DNA from: Deltaproteobacteria bacterium
GTDB lineage: Bacteria > Myxococcota_A > Polyangia > Nannocystales > Nannocystaceae
Length of the DNA: 64,000 nucleotides
Direction: 5' to 3'
Assembly (NCBI GenBank): GCA_016709225.1
Contig: JADJEE010000012.1
Coordinates: 1,612,001 to 1,676,000 of the forward strand
Of this stretch, positions 26,335-34,462 are shown piece after piece (position 1 is the stretch's first letter; each line of letters opens with the position of its first letter). The notes beneath the pieces are model-generated. The model was not told where the DNA came from. It was given only the letters and a program-made list of their open reading frames with translations, and made no database searches. Both the position numbers and the translations under genes were made by a program.

Positions 26335-27039
26335 CTAGAAGAATCGATCGTCGCAGCGCCGCAGATCGAGTTCGTGGGTCCAGGTGTCGCGGGGCTGGTC
26401 GATCACCATCATGAAGGTACGCGCAACCGCGTCGGGGTCCATGCACGCATCGTCCGCCGCTGCGAAGCGGGCCTGGGTGCGCGCGCTGGCGATGAGACCA
26501 TCGAGCACGACGTGGGCGACGTGGATGCCACGGGGGGCCAGCTCGCGCGCGAGTGACTGCGCGAGCCCGCGCAGGGCGAACTTCGCGGAGGCGAACGCCG
26601 CCGAGCGCACCCCGCCACGCATCGACGCGGTCGCGCCCACGAACACCAGCGTGCCGGTGCCGCGTGCGAGCATGCCGGGCAGCACCGCCTGCGCCGTCAC
26701 GAACGCGCCCAGGCAGGTCGCCTGCCACGAGGACGTGAACACCTCGGGCGTCAGCTCCATCGCCGGCGCGAGCACGACGCGATGGGCATTGTAGATCACC
26801 AGCGCGGGCGGGCCGAGCTCGGCCTCGATGGTACCGACGGCCTCGACCATCGCGTGCGGGTCGGTCGCGTCGCCGACGATGCACCGCGTCGCGACCTCGC
26901 GTGCGAGCTCGCCCAGCGCTGGCGCTCGTCCGATCGCGGCGGTCGACCAGCCGGCAGCCGCGAGCTGGCGCAGCAACGCCGCGCCGAGCCCGAGGTTGGC
27001 ACCGACCACCACGGCCACGCGGGGTCGCACGTCGTTCAC
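26335..27039 (-). CDS. Short-chain dehydrogenase/reductase (SDR)
   Basis: 234 residues from a GTG that overlaps the GST stop (GTGA). VAVVVGANLGLGAALLRQLA is the nucleotide-binding motif with Gly-rich loop. The usual YxxxK catalytic pair appears as SAAFASAKFALRG, where the tyrosine position is Phe, so the active site is altered (F-A-S-A-K). YNAH replaces the common NNAG. These changes suggest a divergent or non-classical SDR. The coupling to the GST and cupin genes implies a shared role in modifying a reactive carbonyl or quinone, which is inference. Confidence 0.8.
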   Translation of the reverse strand: MNDVRPRVAVVVGANLGLGAALLRQLAAAGWSTAAIGRAPALGELAREVATRCIVGDATDPHAMVEAVGTIEAELGPPALVIYNAHRVVLAPAMELTPEVFTSSWQATCLGAFVTAQAVLPGMLARGTGTLVFVGATASMRGGVRSAAFASAKFALRGLAQSLARELAPRGIHVAHVVLDGLIASARTQARFAAADDACMDPDAVARTFMMVIDQPRDTWTHELDLRRCDDRFF

Positions 27040-27659
27040 AGCGGCGACGGGGCTCCCAGCCCGGGCATCGCGACATGGAACGCCGCCGCCTGGAGGCCGT
27101 CGATCCACGCGCGCGTGGCCGGGAACCCATCGAGGCTCACGCGGCCCTCGGGCGCGAGCGCGACGCAGGGGTAGCACGCGAGGTCGGCCACCGAGAGCTC
27201 CGCGCCGGCGAGGTAGGGCGTGCGCGCGAGCTGCTGCTCGACCAACGCCAGGCTCGCGCGCGCCGCCTGTTGCACGGCGGCGATGTCCATCGGCACCCCG
27301 AGCAAGTAGTGCAGGCGAGCGAGATGGGGACCGTTGTGGATCTCGTTGGCGGCGAACGACAGCCACTGCATCACCTGCGCCGCCGAAAGTGGTGTCGCCC
27401 CCAGCCAGGTGCCACCGCGATCGAAGCGACGCGCGAGATACACGAGGATCGCCTGCGCGTCGTAGATGGTCGTGCGCTCATCGGGGTCGACCAACACCGG
27501 CACCTGCCCACGGGGGTTTCGCGCGAGGTGTGCCGCCTGCTTGTGCTCGCCCTTCACGACATCGACGACCTCCTCGCGATACGCGAGATCGAATGCGCGC
27601 AGCATCAAGCGGACCTTGTGGGTGTTGCCGGAGAGTGGGTGACCGAACAGCGTGAACAT
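27036..27659 (-). CDS. Glutathione S-transferase family protein
   Basis: 207 residues. The N-terminal thioredoxin-like domain starts MFTLFGHPLSGNTHKVRLML, with a Ser in the catalytic loop position, and has NPRGQVPVLVD, the conserved cis-Pro segment, followed by a DAQAILVYLARRF helix. The C-terminal all-helical domain (ELSVADLACYPCVAL) is typical. The gene leads an operon with the SDR and cupin genes and is divergent from a LysR regulator 72 bp away. gshB elsewhere in the window indicates the cell makes glutathione. Confidence 0.85.
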   Translation of the reverse strand: MFTLFGHPLSGNTHKVRLMLRAFDLAYREEVVDVVKGEHKQAAHLARNPRGQVPVLVDPDERTTIYDAQAILVYLARRFDRGGTWLGATPLSAAQVMQWLSFAANEIHNGPHLARLHYLLGVPMDIAAVQQAARASLALVEQQLARTPYLAGAELSVADLACYPCVALAPEGRVSLDGFPATRAWIDGLQAAAFHVAMPGLGAPSPL

Positions 27660-27733
27660 GCCGATACTTCTTGTCGCGAAGGCGGCCCCGCTGGTAGACC
27701 TATCCATCGAATCGCAACATAGCGATCGCCTAT
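27660..27733. promoter_or_regulatory. Divergent control region of the GST operon and LysR gene
   Basis: The 72-bp gap is AT-richer than its surroundings. An inverted repeat ATAG-CGATCGC-CTAT (27719-27733) overlaps the LysR start codon and would suit autoregulation. A TATCCAT (27702-27708) could serve as a -10 element. The arrangement is the usual LysR one, in which the regulator represses itself and activates the divergent operon. Confidence 0.4.
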
Positions 27734-28649
27734 GCCGAACTTCGCTGCCCTGCGCTACGCCGCCGCCGCCGCGCGCACCGGTTCGTTCACCGGCGCCGCG
27801 CAGGAGTGCGGCGTGGCCCAGCCCACCGTGTCGAACGCGATCGCGGCGCTCGAAGAGGAACTCGGCGCGCGGATCTTCGAACGTGGCGCGCGGGGCCTCG
27901 CCCCCACGCCCGCTGGCCGCACGTTGCTGCCGCTGGTCGACGCCGTGCTCGCCGCGGTGGGCGACCTCGAGCGCGGCGCCCATGCGCTCGCCCATCCCGA
28001 GCAACAGGTGCTACGGCTGGGCTTCTCGCCGCTCGTCGGCGCACGCATCGGCCTGTTGATGCAGCCATTCGCACGCGAGCACCGCGACGTCGATGTCATC
28101 TACAAGGAGTGCACGGTCGACGACATCGAGGCGCGACTGGCCGGCAACACCGTCGACATCGCCTTCGGCGTCGGGCTCGGACGCGGCAAGGATCGTGGTC
28201 GACAGGTGCTCTACCGCGAGCGCCTGCGCTACGTCGCGGCCGGCGGCGCATCGAACACCGAGACCATCGACGTCCACGAGGTCGCGCGGCGTCGCTTGCT
28301 GCTCACCGTCGGCGTGTGTGGCCTGGCCGCCGCCACGCGGGCGCTGTTCGAGCGCCATCGCCTGGTCCTCGACGAGTACCGCGGCCAAGCCATGAGCTAC
28401 GGCGTGTTGCAGGAGTGGGCCGACCTCGGCATCGGCGGCGCGATGCTGCCCGAGTCGCTCATCCGCGGCGGACCGCACGGCCATCCGGTGGTGATGGCAG
28501 GCGGCAAACCCGTCGCGCTCACGTTCGAGGCGGTGTGGCGCAAGGACCTGCTCGTCGCCGCCCACGTCATCGACGCCGTGCGCTACCTGAGGACCATCGT
28601 GCCCACGCTGGCGCGCGGCATGGCGTTGACTTCGCCGGCTTCGCGGTGA
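27732..28649 (+). CDS. LysR-family transcriptional regulator
   Basis: 305 residues. The N-terminal winged helix-turn-helix (FAALRYAAAAARTGSFTGAA, then VAQPTVSNAIAALEEELG) is typical. The LysR substrate-binding domain starts near 90 and contains FGVGLGRGKDRGRQ and GVLQEWADLGIGGAMLPESL. It probably controls the divergent GST-SDR-cupin operon. The effector is unknown; a reactive small molecule is plausible from the genes it faces. Confidence 0.9.
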   Translation: MPNFAALRYAAAAARTGSFTGAAQECGVAQPTVSNAIAALEEELGARIFERGARGLAPTPAGRTLLPLVDAVLAAVGDLERGAHALAHPEQQVLRLGFSPLVGARIGLLMQPFAREHRDVDVIYKECTVDDIEARLAGNTVDIAFGVGLGRGKDRGRQVLYRERLRYVAAGGASNTETIDVHEVARRRLLLTVGVCGLAAATRALFERHRLVLDEYRGQAMSYGVLQEWADLGIGGAMLPESLIRGGPHGHPVVMAGGKPVALTFEAVWRKDLLVAAHVIDAVRYLRTIVPTLARGMALTSPASR

Positions 28650-28690
28650 GCCCCGGCGCGCCCGCGCTCGGGCATCATCGAGGCGACGCC

Positions 28691-28960
28691 ATGTGTCGCA
28701 ACATCCGCACGCTCTTCAACTTCGCACCGCCGGCGACCGAGGAGGAAGTCCAGGCCGCCGCGCTGCAGTTCGTTCGCAAGCTCAGCGGCTTCACGCGCCC
28801 GTCGCAGGCCAACCGTGAGGCCTTCGACGTCGCCGTCGATCGCGTGACCGTGGTCGCGCGCGATCTGCTGGCCTCGCTCACCACCACCGCGCCACCGCGC
28901 GACCGCGACGAGGAGGCCGCCAAGGCCCGCATCCGCTCGCTGCGTCGCTTCGGCGACTAG
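28691..28960 (+). CDS. DUF2277 family protein
   Basis: 89 residues, near the usual length for DUF2277. Characteristic MCRNIRTLFNFAPPATEEEV start, LQFVRKLSGFTRPSQ middle, and LASLTTTAPPRDRDEEA end are all present. The family has no known function; it is small, soluble and widespread in Actinobacteria and Myxococcota. It sits alone between LysR and a convergent Bax-inhibitor gene. Confidence 0.85.
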   Translation: MCRNIRTLFNFAPPATEEEVQAAALQFVRKLSGFTRPSQANREAFDVAVDRVTVVARDLLASLTTTAPPRDRDEEAAKARIRSLRRFGD

Positions 28961-29013
28961 ACGCGTGCTCGACGGTCCAGCGCCGCACGAGCGTGAGCTC
29001 GAGGCACTCGAAC

Positions 29014-29047
29014 GGCGGCCGGGCGCAGCGCGAACGCCCGAGCCGCC
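29014..29047. terminator. Hairpin between convergent DUF2277 and Bax1-I genes
   Basis: GGCGGC-C-GGGCG, nine-base loop, CGCCC-GA-GCCGCC gives an 11-bp GC-rich stem with a small internal bulge. There is no T-run. Likely bidirectional terminator. Confidence 0.45.
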
Positions 29048-29065
29048 GTCACTGGCGGGAGGTTC

Positions 29066-30037
29066 TCAGCGCCGCGACATGAACAGGCGCAGCACGTACC
29101 AGAACAGCAGCGCGACCGCGGAGAACAGCGCGAGTGCAGCGGCGACGTGCTGGGTCGTGCGGTAGGTGCGGATGACGTTCGAGGTGTAGAAGAGGATGTA
29201 GCCCGACGCGAAGAGGATCATCGCGATGCTGAAGACGTTGCCGAGCTGGAAGCCGAACACGAGGCTGGAGACGACCAGGCCCATCGCGGCGATGCCGGCG
29301 ATCGACAGCGCGCCGCGCATGAACGAGAAGTCGCGCTTGCTGATGAACACATAGGCGGTCATCGCGGCGAACATCGCCATCGTGGTGACGCCGGCGGTGA
29401 GGATGACATCGCCGCCCACGAAATTGCGGGCGATGTACAGCATCGGCACGAAGATGATCGACTCGGCGACGGTGTAGAGCAGCAGTCCGAGGTACTGCGT
29501 GCCCAGCGAGGTCGAGCCGCTGGCCCACTTCTCGGCGATCCAGCTGACCCCGACGAACGCCAGCAACACGACGCCCCACGACGCCCGCGTCGAGACCATC
29601 AGCTGCGTCATCGAGCCGACGAACGGCATCATCTGCAGGATCGTCGACAGCACGACGAACACCAGGATCGCGCCACCCAAGTGCAGGTAGGTGCGCTCGA
29701 TGAAGCGCGCACGCGCCTGCGGCGACGCGTCAGCTGCGAGCACATCCTCGATGGCAACACCGACGGGCGCCCCCATCGGCATCCCCATCATCGGCATCGG
29801 CCCCTGCGGCGGATACGGCTGCTGCGGATACGGCTGCTGCGGATACGGCTGCTGCGGATACGGCTGCTGTGCCTGCTGCGGGTACGGCTGCTGCGCCTGC
29901 TGCGGATACGGCTGCTGCGGGTACGGCTGCTGTGCCTGCTGCGGGTACGGCTGCTGTGCCTGCTGCGGGTACGGCTGCTGCGGGTACGGCTGCTGCGGGT
30001 ACGGCTGCTGCGGATACGGCTGGTTGGGCTGGTTCAT
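29066..30037 (-). CDS. Bax inhibitor-1 (BI-1/YbhL) family membrane protein with PYPQQ-repeat N-terminus
   Basis: 323 residues from ATG (MNQPNQPYPQQ). Residues 5-80 are almost wholly repeats of PYPQQ, interrupted by AQQ, and are predicted disordered. After a Met/Gly/Pro patch and a short acidic stretch, the about 210-residue BI-1 domain has seven hydrophobic segments (GGAILVFVVLSTILQMM, SWGVVLLAFVGVSWIAEKW, GVTTMAMFAAMTAYVFISKR, and the last ending FWYVLRLFMSRR). BI-1 proteins are pH-sensitive calcium-leak channels. Tyr/Pro/Gln repeats at the N-terminus also occur in other myxobacterial BI-1 proteins and may mediate self-association. An upstream ATG-less extension to 30118 was rejected. Confidence 0.85.
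   Translation of the reverse strand: MNQPNQPYPQQPYPQQPYPQQPYPQQAQQPYPQQAQQPYPQQPYPQQAQQPYPQQAQQPYPQQPYPQQPYPQQPYPPQGPMPMMGMPMGAPVGVAIEDVLAADASPQARARFIERTYLHLGGAILVFVVLSTILQMMPFVGSMTQLMVSTRASWGVVLLAFVGVSWIAEKWASGSTSLGTQYLGLLLYTVAESIIFVPMLYIARNFVGGDVILTAGVTTMAMFAAMTAYVFISKRDFSFMRGALSIAGIAAMGLVVSSLVFGFQLGNVFSIAMILFASGYILFYTSNVIRTYRTTQHVAAALALFSAVALLFWYVLRLFMSRR
29812..30021. repeat. 15-bp tandem repeat encoding PYPQQ
   Basis: About 14 imperfect units of GGATACGGCTGCTGC / GGGTACGGCTGCTGC on the plus strand, some separated by a 9-bp TGTGCCTGCTGC-type insert (AQQ). Variation is mostly at wobble positions, GGA versus GGG. It lies wholly inside the BI-1 gene and is coding. Confidence 0.85.
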
Positions 30038-30229
30038 GGGTGGTCGTCCGGCGGTCTCGCTCGCTGCAAGCTCCGCGCGCGGCGAAAGCCTGGAATCCAG
30101 CGTGCGGTTCGGGGTCACGCTTGCCCATGTCGGGCGATGTTGGGTTTCCTTCTCGTACGGAGCTGCCCAGCTTGGGCATGGGATCGATGGGCCGCGTCCT
30201 TGGCCGCCCGGTGATGTTCGAGGGCAGCG

Positions 30230-31591
30230 CTAGGGGCTGAGCTGTGCGACCCACAGGTCCCGCGCGTCGGTGCCGACGTCGAGTGCACCGGTCACGTAGA
30301 TGACCCCCGCATCGTCGATGAAGGCGTCGCGGCCGTAGTCGGGCCCGGCCGCACCGCCGGGGTACTTGCGCGACCACTTGACGTCGCCGTCCGCGGATAC
30401 GCGGCGCACCAACGCCGCCCGTACGGTCGCTTCGATCTCGCCGCCGACCATCACGAGGTCACCGTCGGGCGCCCGACCGAGCCCGCTGCAGTGCGCGCCC
30501 TCCATGGTCTCGCCGAGGTACTGATCGGTCCACACGATCACGCCGTCGCTGTCGTAGCGGCGCAGGAAAGTCTGCCACGGCTGGTTGACGGTGCCCTGGT
30601 AGCCGCACACGTACGCGTCGTCGTCGTCGTCCACCTCGACGGCGATGAGATAGTCGTCGAGGCTCGCGGCACCGTTGGTCCCGCGCGACCACAGCAGGTT
30701 GCCGTCGACGTCGTACTTGCCCAGCCACATGTTGAAGGCCTCGGCCGCGACGAACTCGGTGCCCGCGACATAGATGTCGCCACCGACGGTTGCGGCCACG
30801 CCGTAGCCGCGATCGTCACCGAGCGCCGCGCCGCCGTAGCTGCGGGTCCAGGCCACCGTGCCGTCGGGTCCGAACTTGCGCAGCATGATCTCTTGACCCG
30901 CCGCGGTGCTGTCGTGGTAGCCGACCACGATGACGTTGCCTGCATCGTCGATCGCGACGTTCTGCACCACCGTGCTCGCGGCCGCCGACGGTGCATCGAA
31001 GGCGCTGACCCACAGATCCGCGCCGAAGGTGTCGACCTTGCGGACGAGGCCGTCGTTGCTGGCATCGGCGCCGCTCTGGTAGCCGACCGCGTACACACTG
31101 CCGTCGGCATCGAGCCCGACGCCGGTGAAGTTGTCGTTGCCGGCGCCCGGGCCGGCGTGCATGACCGTCCAGTACGCGCCACCCATGGGGCTGTAGCGAC
31201 GCACCCAACCGTCGTTGCCGCCAGCCGCAGTCGCGACGTAGCCGACCACGACGAAGTTGCCAGCCGCATCCACGCTCACGCCGAAGCCCTCGTCGACCCC
31301 TGCGAGTCCCGAGCCGACCGTCTGCTCCCACAGGATCTCGCCCGACGGCGTGCAGTCGGCGTTGCAGCCGTCGGCGTCGTCGGTGTTGCCGTCGTCGCAG
31401 ATCTCGTTGACGTCGAGGTTGCCGTCGCCACACACCGCCGGACCACCGCCGTCGTCGTCGTCGGCGTTGGTTAGACTCGTCGGCAGCGTGCCCGAGCTGC
31501 CCTCGTCGAGCGTCGCGACCATGGTGGTGACCGCACCGCCGTCGGAGCCACCGCTGCTCCCGACCGACGATCCGGTGTCGTCCTCACCCAT
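30230..31591 (-). CDS. Beta-propeller (SBBP/FG-GAP-like) surface protein with myxo Cys repeat; signal peptide not in frame
   Basis: 453 residues from an ATG (MGEDDTGSSVGSSGG). The N-terminus is a Ser/Gly/Asp linker, then a DUF4215-type repeat (CGDGNLDVNEICDDGNTDDA). The rest is a six- to seven-bladed propeller with repeats such as YSPMGGAYWTVMHAG, GVGLDADGSVYAVGYQSG and KYDVDGNLLWSRG. Similar proteins are lipoproteins, but here no signal is in frame. The codons just upstream read LACLALRACAAGQGG, a lipobox-like run, after an in-frame TAG with no start codon. The signal peptide may be lost by mutation or base error. Confidence 0.75.
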   Translation of the reverse strand: MGEDDTGSSVGSSGGSDGGAVTTMVATLDEGSSGTLPTSLTNADDDDGGGPAVCGDGNLDVNEICDDGNTDDADGCNADCTPSGEILWEQTVGSGLAGVDEGFGVSVDAAGNFVVVGYVATAAGGNDGWVRRYSPMGGAYWTVMHAGPGAGNDNFTGVGLDADGSVYAVGYQSGADASNDGLVRKVDTFGADLWVSAFDAPSAAASTVVQNVAIDDAGNVIVVGYHDSTAAGQEIMLRKFGPDGTVAWTRSYGGAALGDDRGYGVAATVGGDIYVAGTEFVAAEAFNMWLGKYDVDGNLLWSRGTNGAASLDDYLIAVEVDDDDDAYVCGYQGTVNQPWQTFLRRYDSDGVIVWTDQYLGETMEGAHCSGLGRAPDGDLVMVGGEIEATVRAALVRRVSADGDVKWSRKYPGGAAGPDYGRDAFIDDAGVIYVTGALDVGTDARDLWVAQLSP

Positions 31592-31828
31592 CGAACGCCC
31601 ACCCTGCCCCGCCGCACACGCCCTGAGTGCGAGGCAGGCGAGCTAACTTTATGGTCGACGCGACGAAGGACACGAAGCCATGGCACCACGATAGCAACCC
31701 ATCGGGGTGCGATACCAGGTGCTGCACCGGGGCAGACGCGGGGGCGACGGGCCGCACGCACCTCGCAAAGTGTTCAGGGCCGGCGACGCGCGGGCGCAAT
31801 CGCGACTACACTCTCGCCCGAAGCGAAC

Positions 31829-32752
31829 GTGGCGTCCTCCAGTGATCTCTCGCAGCTCGAGGTGTTCGTCCGCGTCGTCACGGACGGGGGCTTCACTGCC
31901 GCGGCCGATGGGCTCGGCGTTTCGAAGTCATTCGTGAGCCGACAGATCGGGCACCTCGAAGACCGGCTCGGCGCGCGCCTGCTCAACCGCACCACCCGCA
32001 AGCTGACCCTCACCGACATCGGCGCGGTGTTCTACGAGCGGTGCCGCCGCATCCTCGACGAGCTCGCCGAGGCCGAGGGCGCGGTCACGAACCTGCAGTC
32101 GGCGCCGCGCGGGATGCTGCGCATCGCCGCGCCCATGAGCTTCGGCGTCGGTCACGTCGCGCCGGCGGTCGCGGAGTTCCTCCATCGCCACCCGGAGCTG
32201 TCGGTGAACATCGACTTCTCCGATCGACGGGTCGATCTGCTCGACGAGGGCTTCGACCTCGCGATCCGCATCGGCGCGCTCGCGGACTCCAGCATGATCG
32301 CGCGCAAGCTGGCGACGACGCACCTCGTCGTGGTCGCCAGCCCGGCCTACCTCGCCGCGCACCCGGAGATCGAGACGCCGGCCGACCTCCGCGATCACGA
32401 GTGCCTGCAGTACGCGTACAGCCCCACCGGGCAGCAGTGGCGACTCACCGACGGGAAAACCACCGTGACGGTCGAGGCCACCGGCCGCGTGACCGGCAAC
32501 AACGGCGAGGGCCTCGCGCAGTTCGCCGCGGCCGGCCTCGGCTGCGCACTCATGCCCGACTTCATCATCGCAGGGCCGCTCACGCGCGGCGAGGTCGTGC
32601 GCGTGCTGCCGGGTTGGTGCCAGGCCAGCGCGGTCTCGGCGGTCTACCCCCACAATCGCCACCTCTCCGCCAAGGTCCGCGTGTTCGTCGACTTCCTCGC
32701 CGAGCGGTGGAGCGACCCGCCGTGGCAGACCGAAGACTGCCAGCGCGGGTGA
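31829..32752 (+). CDS. LysR-family transcriptional regulator
   Basis: 307 residues from GTG. The winged helix-turn-helix is LSQLEVFVRVVTDGGFTAAA followed by VSKSFVSRQIGHLEDRLG. The effector domain includes RIAAPMSFGVGHVAPAVAEF and a GxGCALMPD-like segment near the C-terminus. This subtype (NRTTRKLTLTDIG start of linker) is common among regulators of small-molecule and oxidative-stress genes. The target is unclear; tadA follows on the same strand 55 bp later and the minus-strand beta-propeller gene is upstream. Confidence 0.88.
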   Translation: MASSSDLSQLEVFVRVVTDGGFTAAADGLGVSKSFVSRQIGHLEDRLGARLLNRTTRKLTLTDIGAVFYERCRRILDELAEAEGAVTNLQSAPRGMLRIAAPMSFGVGHVAPAVAEFLHRHPELSVNIDFSDRRVDLLDEGFDLAIRIGALADSSMIARKLATTHLVVVASPAYLAAHPEIETPADLRDHECLQYAYSPTGQQWRLTDGKTTVTVEATGRVTGNNGEGLAQFAAAGLGCALMPDFIIAGPLTRGEVVRVLPGWCQASAVSAVYPHNRHLSAKVRVFVDFLAERWSDPPWQTEDCQRG

Positions 32753-32807
32753 GCGCGCACGACGGGCTCGTCGCGGTTTGCCCCCGCGTGCGACGTGAGC
32801 GAAGATC

Positions 32808-33350
32808 GTGACCCTGGACCCGCACGACACGCCGGTGGGAGCGACCGTACGCGACGACCTCATCGACGCGCGCGACGAGTTCTTCATGCGCGAGGCGCTG
32901 CGCGTCGCAGCGCAGGCCGAGCGCGCCGGCGATGTGCCGGTGGGTGCGATCGTCGTCGACGGCGATCGCATCGTCGGCATCGGCCGCAACCGCCGCGAGT
33001 GCGACGCCGACCCGGCCGCCCACGCCGAGGTCGTCGCGCTGCGCGACGCGTGTCGCGGCCGCAACCGTTGGCGGGTCGACGGCGCGACGCTCTACGTCAC
33101 GCTCGAGCCGTGCCCGATGTGCGCCGGCGCGATCGTCAACGCCCGCGTCGGGCGGCTGGTGTACGGCGCGGCCGATCCCAAGGCCGGCGCAGTGCGATCG
33201 CTCTACAACATCTGCGACGATCCGCGCCTCAACCACCGCCTCGCGATCACCCCCGGGGTGCTCGCGGGCGAGTGCGGCGCGGTGCTGTCGGCGTTCTTCC
33301 AGCGCGCGCGAGAGCGCCGACGCAGCGGCGCCGGAGGCCCACGCCCATGA
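32808..33350 (+). CDS. tadA: tRNA adenosine(34) deaminase TadA
   Basis: 180 residues from GTG. Zinc and catalytic motifs are intact: HAE (72-74) and PCPMC (101-105). DVPVGAIVV and NHRLAITPGVLAGEC are also TadA-like. TadA converts adenosine to inosine at the wobble base of tRNA-Arg(ACG) and is essential in most bacteria. The first about 25 residues are an extension; an ATG at MREALRVAAQAE would give the usual start. The stop overlaps the next ATG (ATGA). Confidence 0.9.
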   Translation: MTLDPHDTPVGATVRDDLIDARDEFFMREALRVAAQAERAGDVPVGAIVVDGDRIVGIGRNRRECDADPAAHAEVVALRDACRGRNRWRVDGATLYVTLEPCPMCAGAIVNARVGRLVYGAADPKAGAVRSLYNICDDPRLNHRLAITPGVLAGECGAVLSAFFQRARERRRSGAGGPRP

Positions 33351-34333
33351 CCGGCAAGCGCACGAAGCTGCCGACCGGCGCCAACACGGTGGCCGACGAG
33401 CTCGCGGCGGTGCAGCGCATCCTCGCGCGCGAGCGACTCAGCATCGACGACCCGCAACCCGGCCGCACGTGCTTCCTGTCGCACCTCGGCGCGCAGCCGC
33501 GGCTGGTGCCGGGGCCGTGGGTCGGACATCGCGATCTGCTGTACGCGCTGGCGCTCGCCAACCTCTCGCAGTCCCAGCGCGTGAGCCTGGCGCGTGCGGT
33601 GATGATCGAGCACGAGCGCGAGTTCGGCGTGGGCCACCTGCAGCTGACGCCGACCTCCTCGGGCCTGCCGTTCGGCGGCAGCTCGTTGTGGCTGCGCCAT
33701 CGCACCGGCGGGCCCTCGTGCCTGTACACCTGGGCGCTCGCGCCGACCGCCAAGCCGAGCGCCTGCGATTGGTTGTTGCTGCGCGCGCAACCCGAGTGGG
33801 CCATCGAGACCCCGCCACCGGTGCTCAAGGCCGAGAGCCTCGAGGTGCTCGCGGCGCTCGGCGGCGAGGTCGTGGTGTTGGTGCCGAGCGCCGTGGGTGC
33901 GGTGCAGATCGCGAAGGTCTGCGCGGGCAAGGTCGCGGTCGCGGCGCATCCACGGTTCGCACCCCACGTCGAGGGCCACGATCCCGAGGCCCCGGTGCTG
34001 CTGTGGCCGCACGACGCGCTCGATGGCGCCGGCCTTCGTCGGCACGAGATCGCGGCGCTGGTCCTGGTCGGCGCACCCGAGGTCATTCGTCGCGACGCCG
34101 AGGCCTGGCGCGCGCGCCTGGGCCCGCGGGGCGAGGCGGTCGAGCTGGTCGAGGTCACATGCCCGGGCCGCACCGACCGCGACGGCGTGATCGATTTCTG
34201 GGAGGCGTGCGGGCGGCCGAAGGTGCTGCTGCGTGGCGATCCTCGCTGGGTTGCCACCGGCGCCCACGCCCTCGCGCAGTGCGGCGCAGGGGTCGAGGTG
34301 CAGCCCGACGCGACCCAGCTGGAGTTCTTCTAG
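33347..34333 (+). CDS. Hypothetical protein coupled to tadA
   Basis: 328 residues; ATG overlaps the tadA stop. The N-terminal half has RTCFLSHLGAQPRLVPGPWV and GHRDLLYALALANLSQSQR. The C-terminal half (EVVVLVPSAVGAVQIAKVC, VLLWPHDALDGAGLRRHEIA, LVLVGAPEVIRRDAEAW) has the strand-helix rhythm of an alpha/beta domain, a little like a helicase C-terminal half but with no motif to prove it. No signal peptide or membrane segment. No family was recognised. Confidence 0.65.
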   Translation: MTGKRTKLPTGANTVADELAAVQRILARERLSIDDPQPGRTCFLSHLGAQPRLVPGPWVGHRDLLYALALANLSQSQRVSLARAVMIEHEREFGVGHLQLTPTSSGLPFGGSSLWLRHRTGGPSCLYTWALAPTAKPSACDWLLLRAQPEWAIETPPPVLKAESLEVLAALGGEVVVLVPSAVGAVQIAKVCAGKVAVAAHPRFAPHVEGHDPEAPVLLWPHDALDGAGLRRHEIAALVLVGAPEVIRRDAEAWRARLGPRGEAVELVEVTCPGRTDRDGVIDFWEACGRPKVLLRGDPRWVATGAHALAQCGAGVEVQPDATQLEFF

Positions 34334-34419
34334 CGTCCCGATCTGCACCCGAGCGGTGCGCCCACGACGACGCCGGCCTCACCCTGACGAGGGACACGAA
34401 CACGACCGCGGCCGCACGT

Positions 34420-34448
34420 TTGTGATCCGCGCCGTGCGCCCGTATATC
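34420..34448 (+). promoter_or_regulatory. Putative promoter of the chemoreceptor gene
   Basis: TTGTGA (34420-34425) and TATATC (34443-34448) are separated by 17 bp. The predicted start lies about 8 bases before the GTG at 34463, so the transcript would be nearly leaderless. Pattern evidence only. Confidence 0.4.
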
Positions 34449-34462
34449 ATGGGGCCCGCCCC

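Noticed and set aside
29812..30021. CRISPR array
   Set aside because: Repeats are 15 bp with no spacers of fixed length and they encode a continuous PYPQQ tract.
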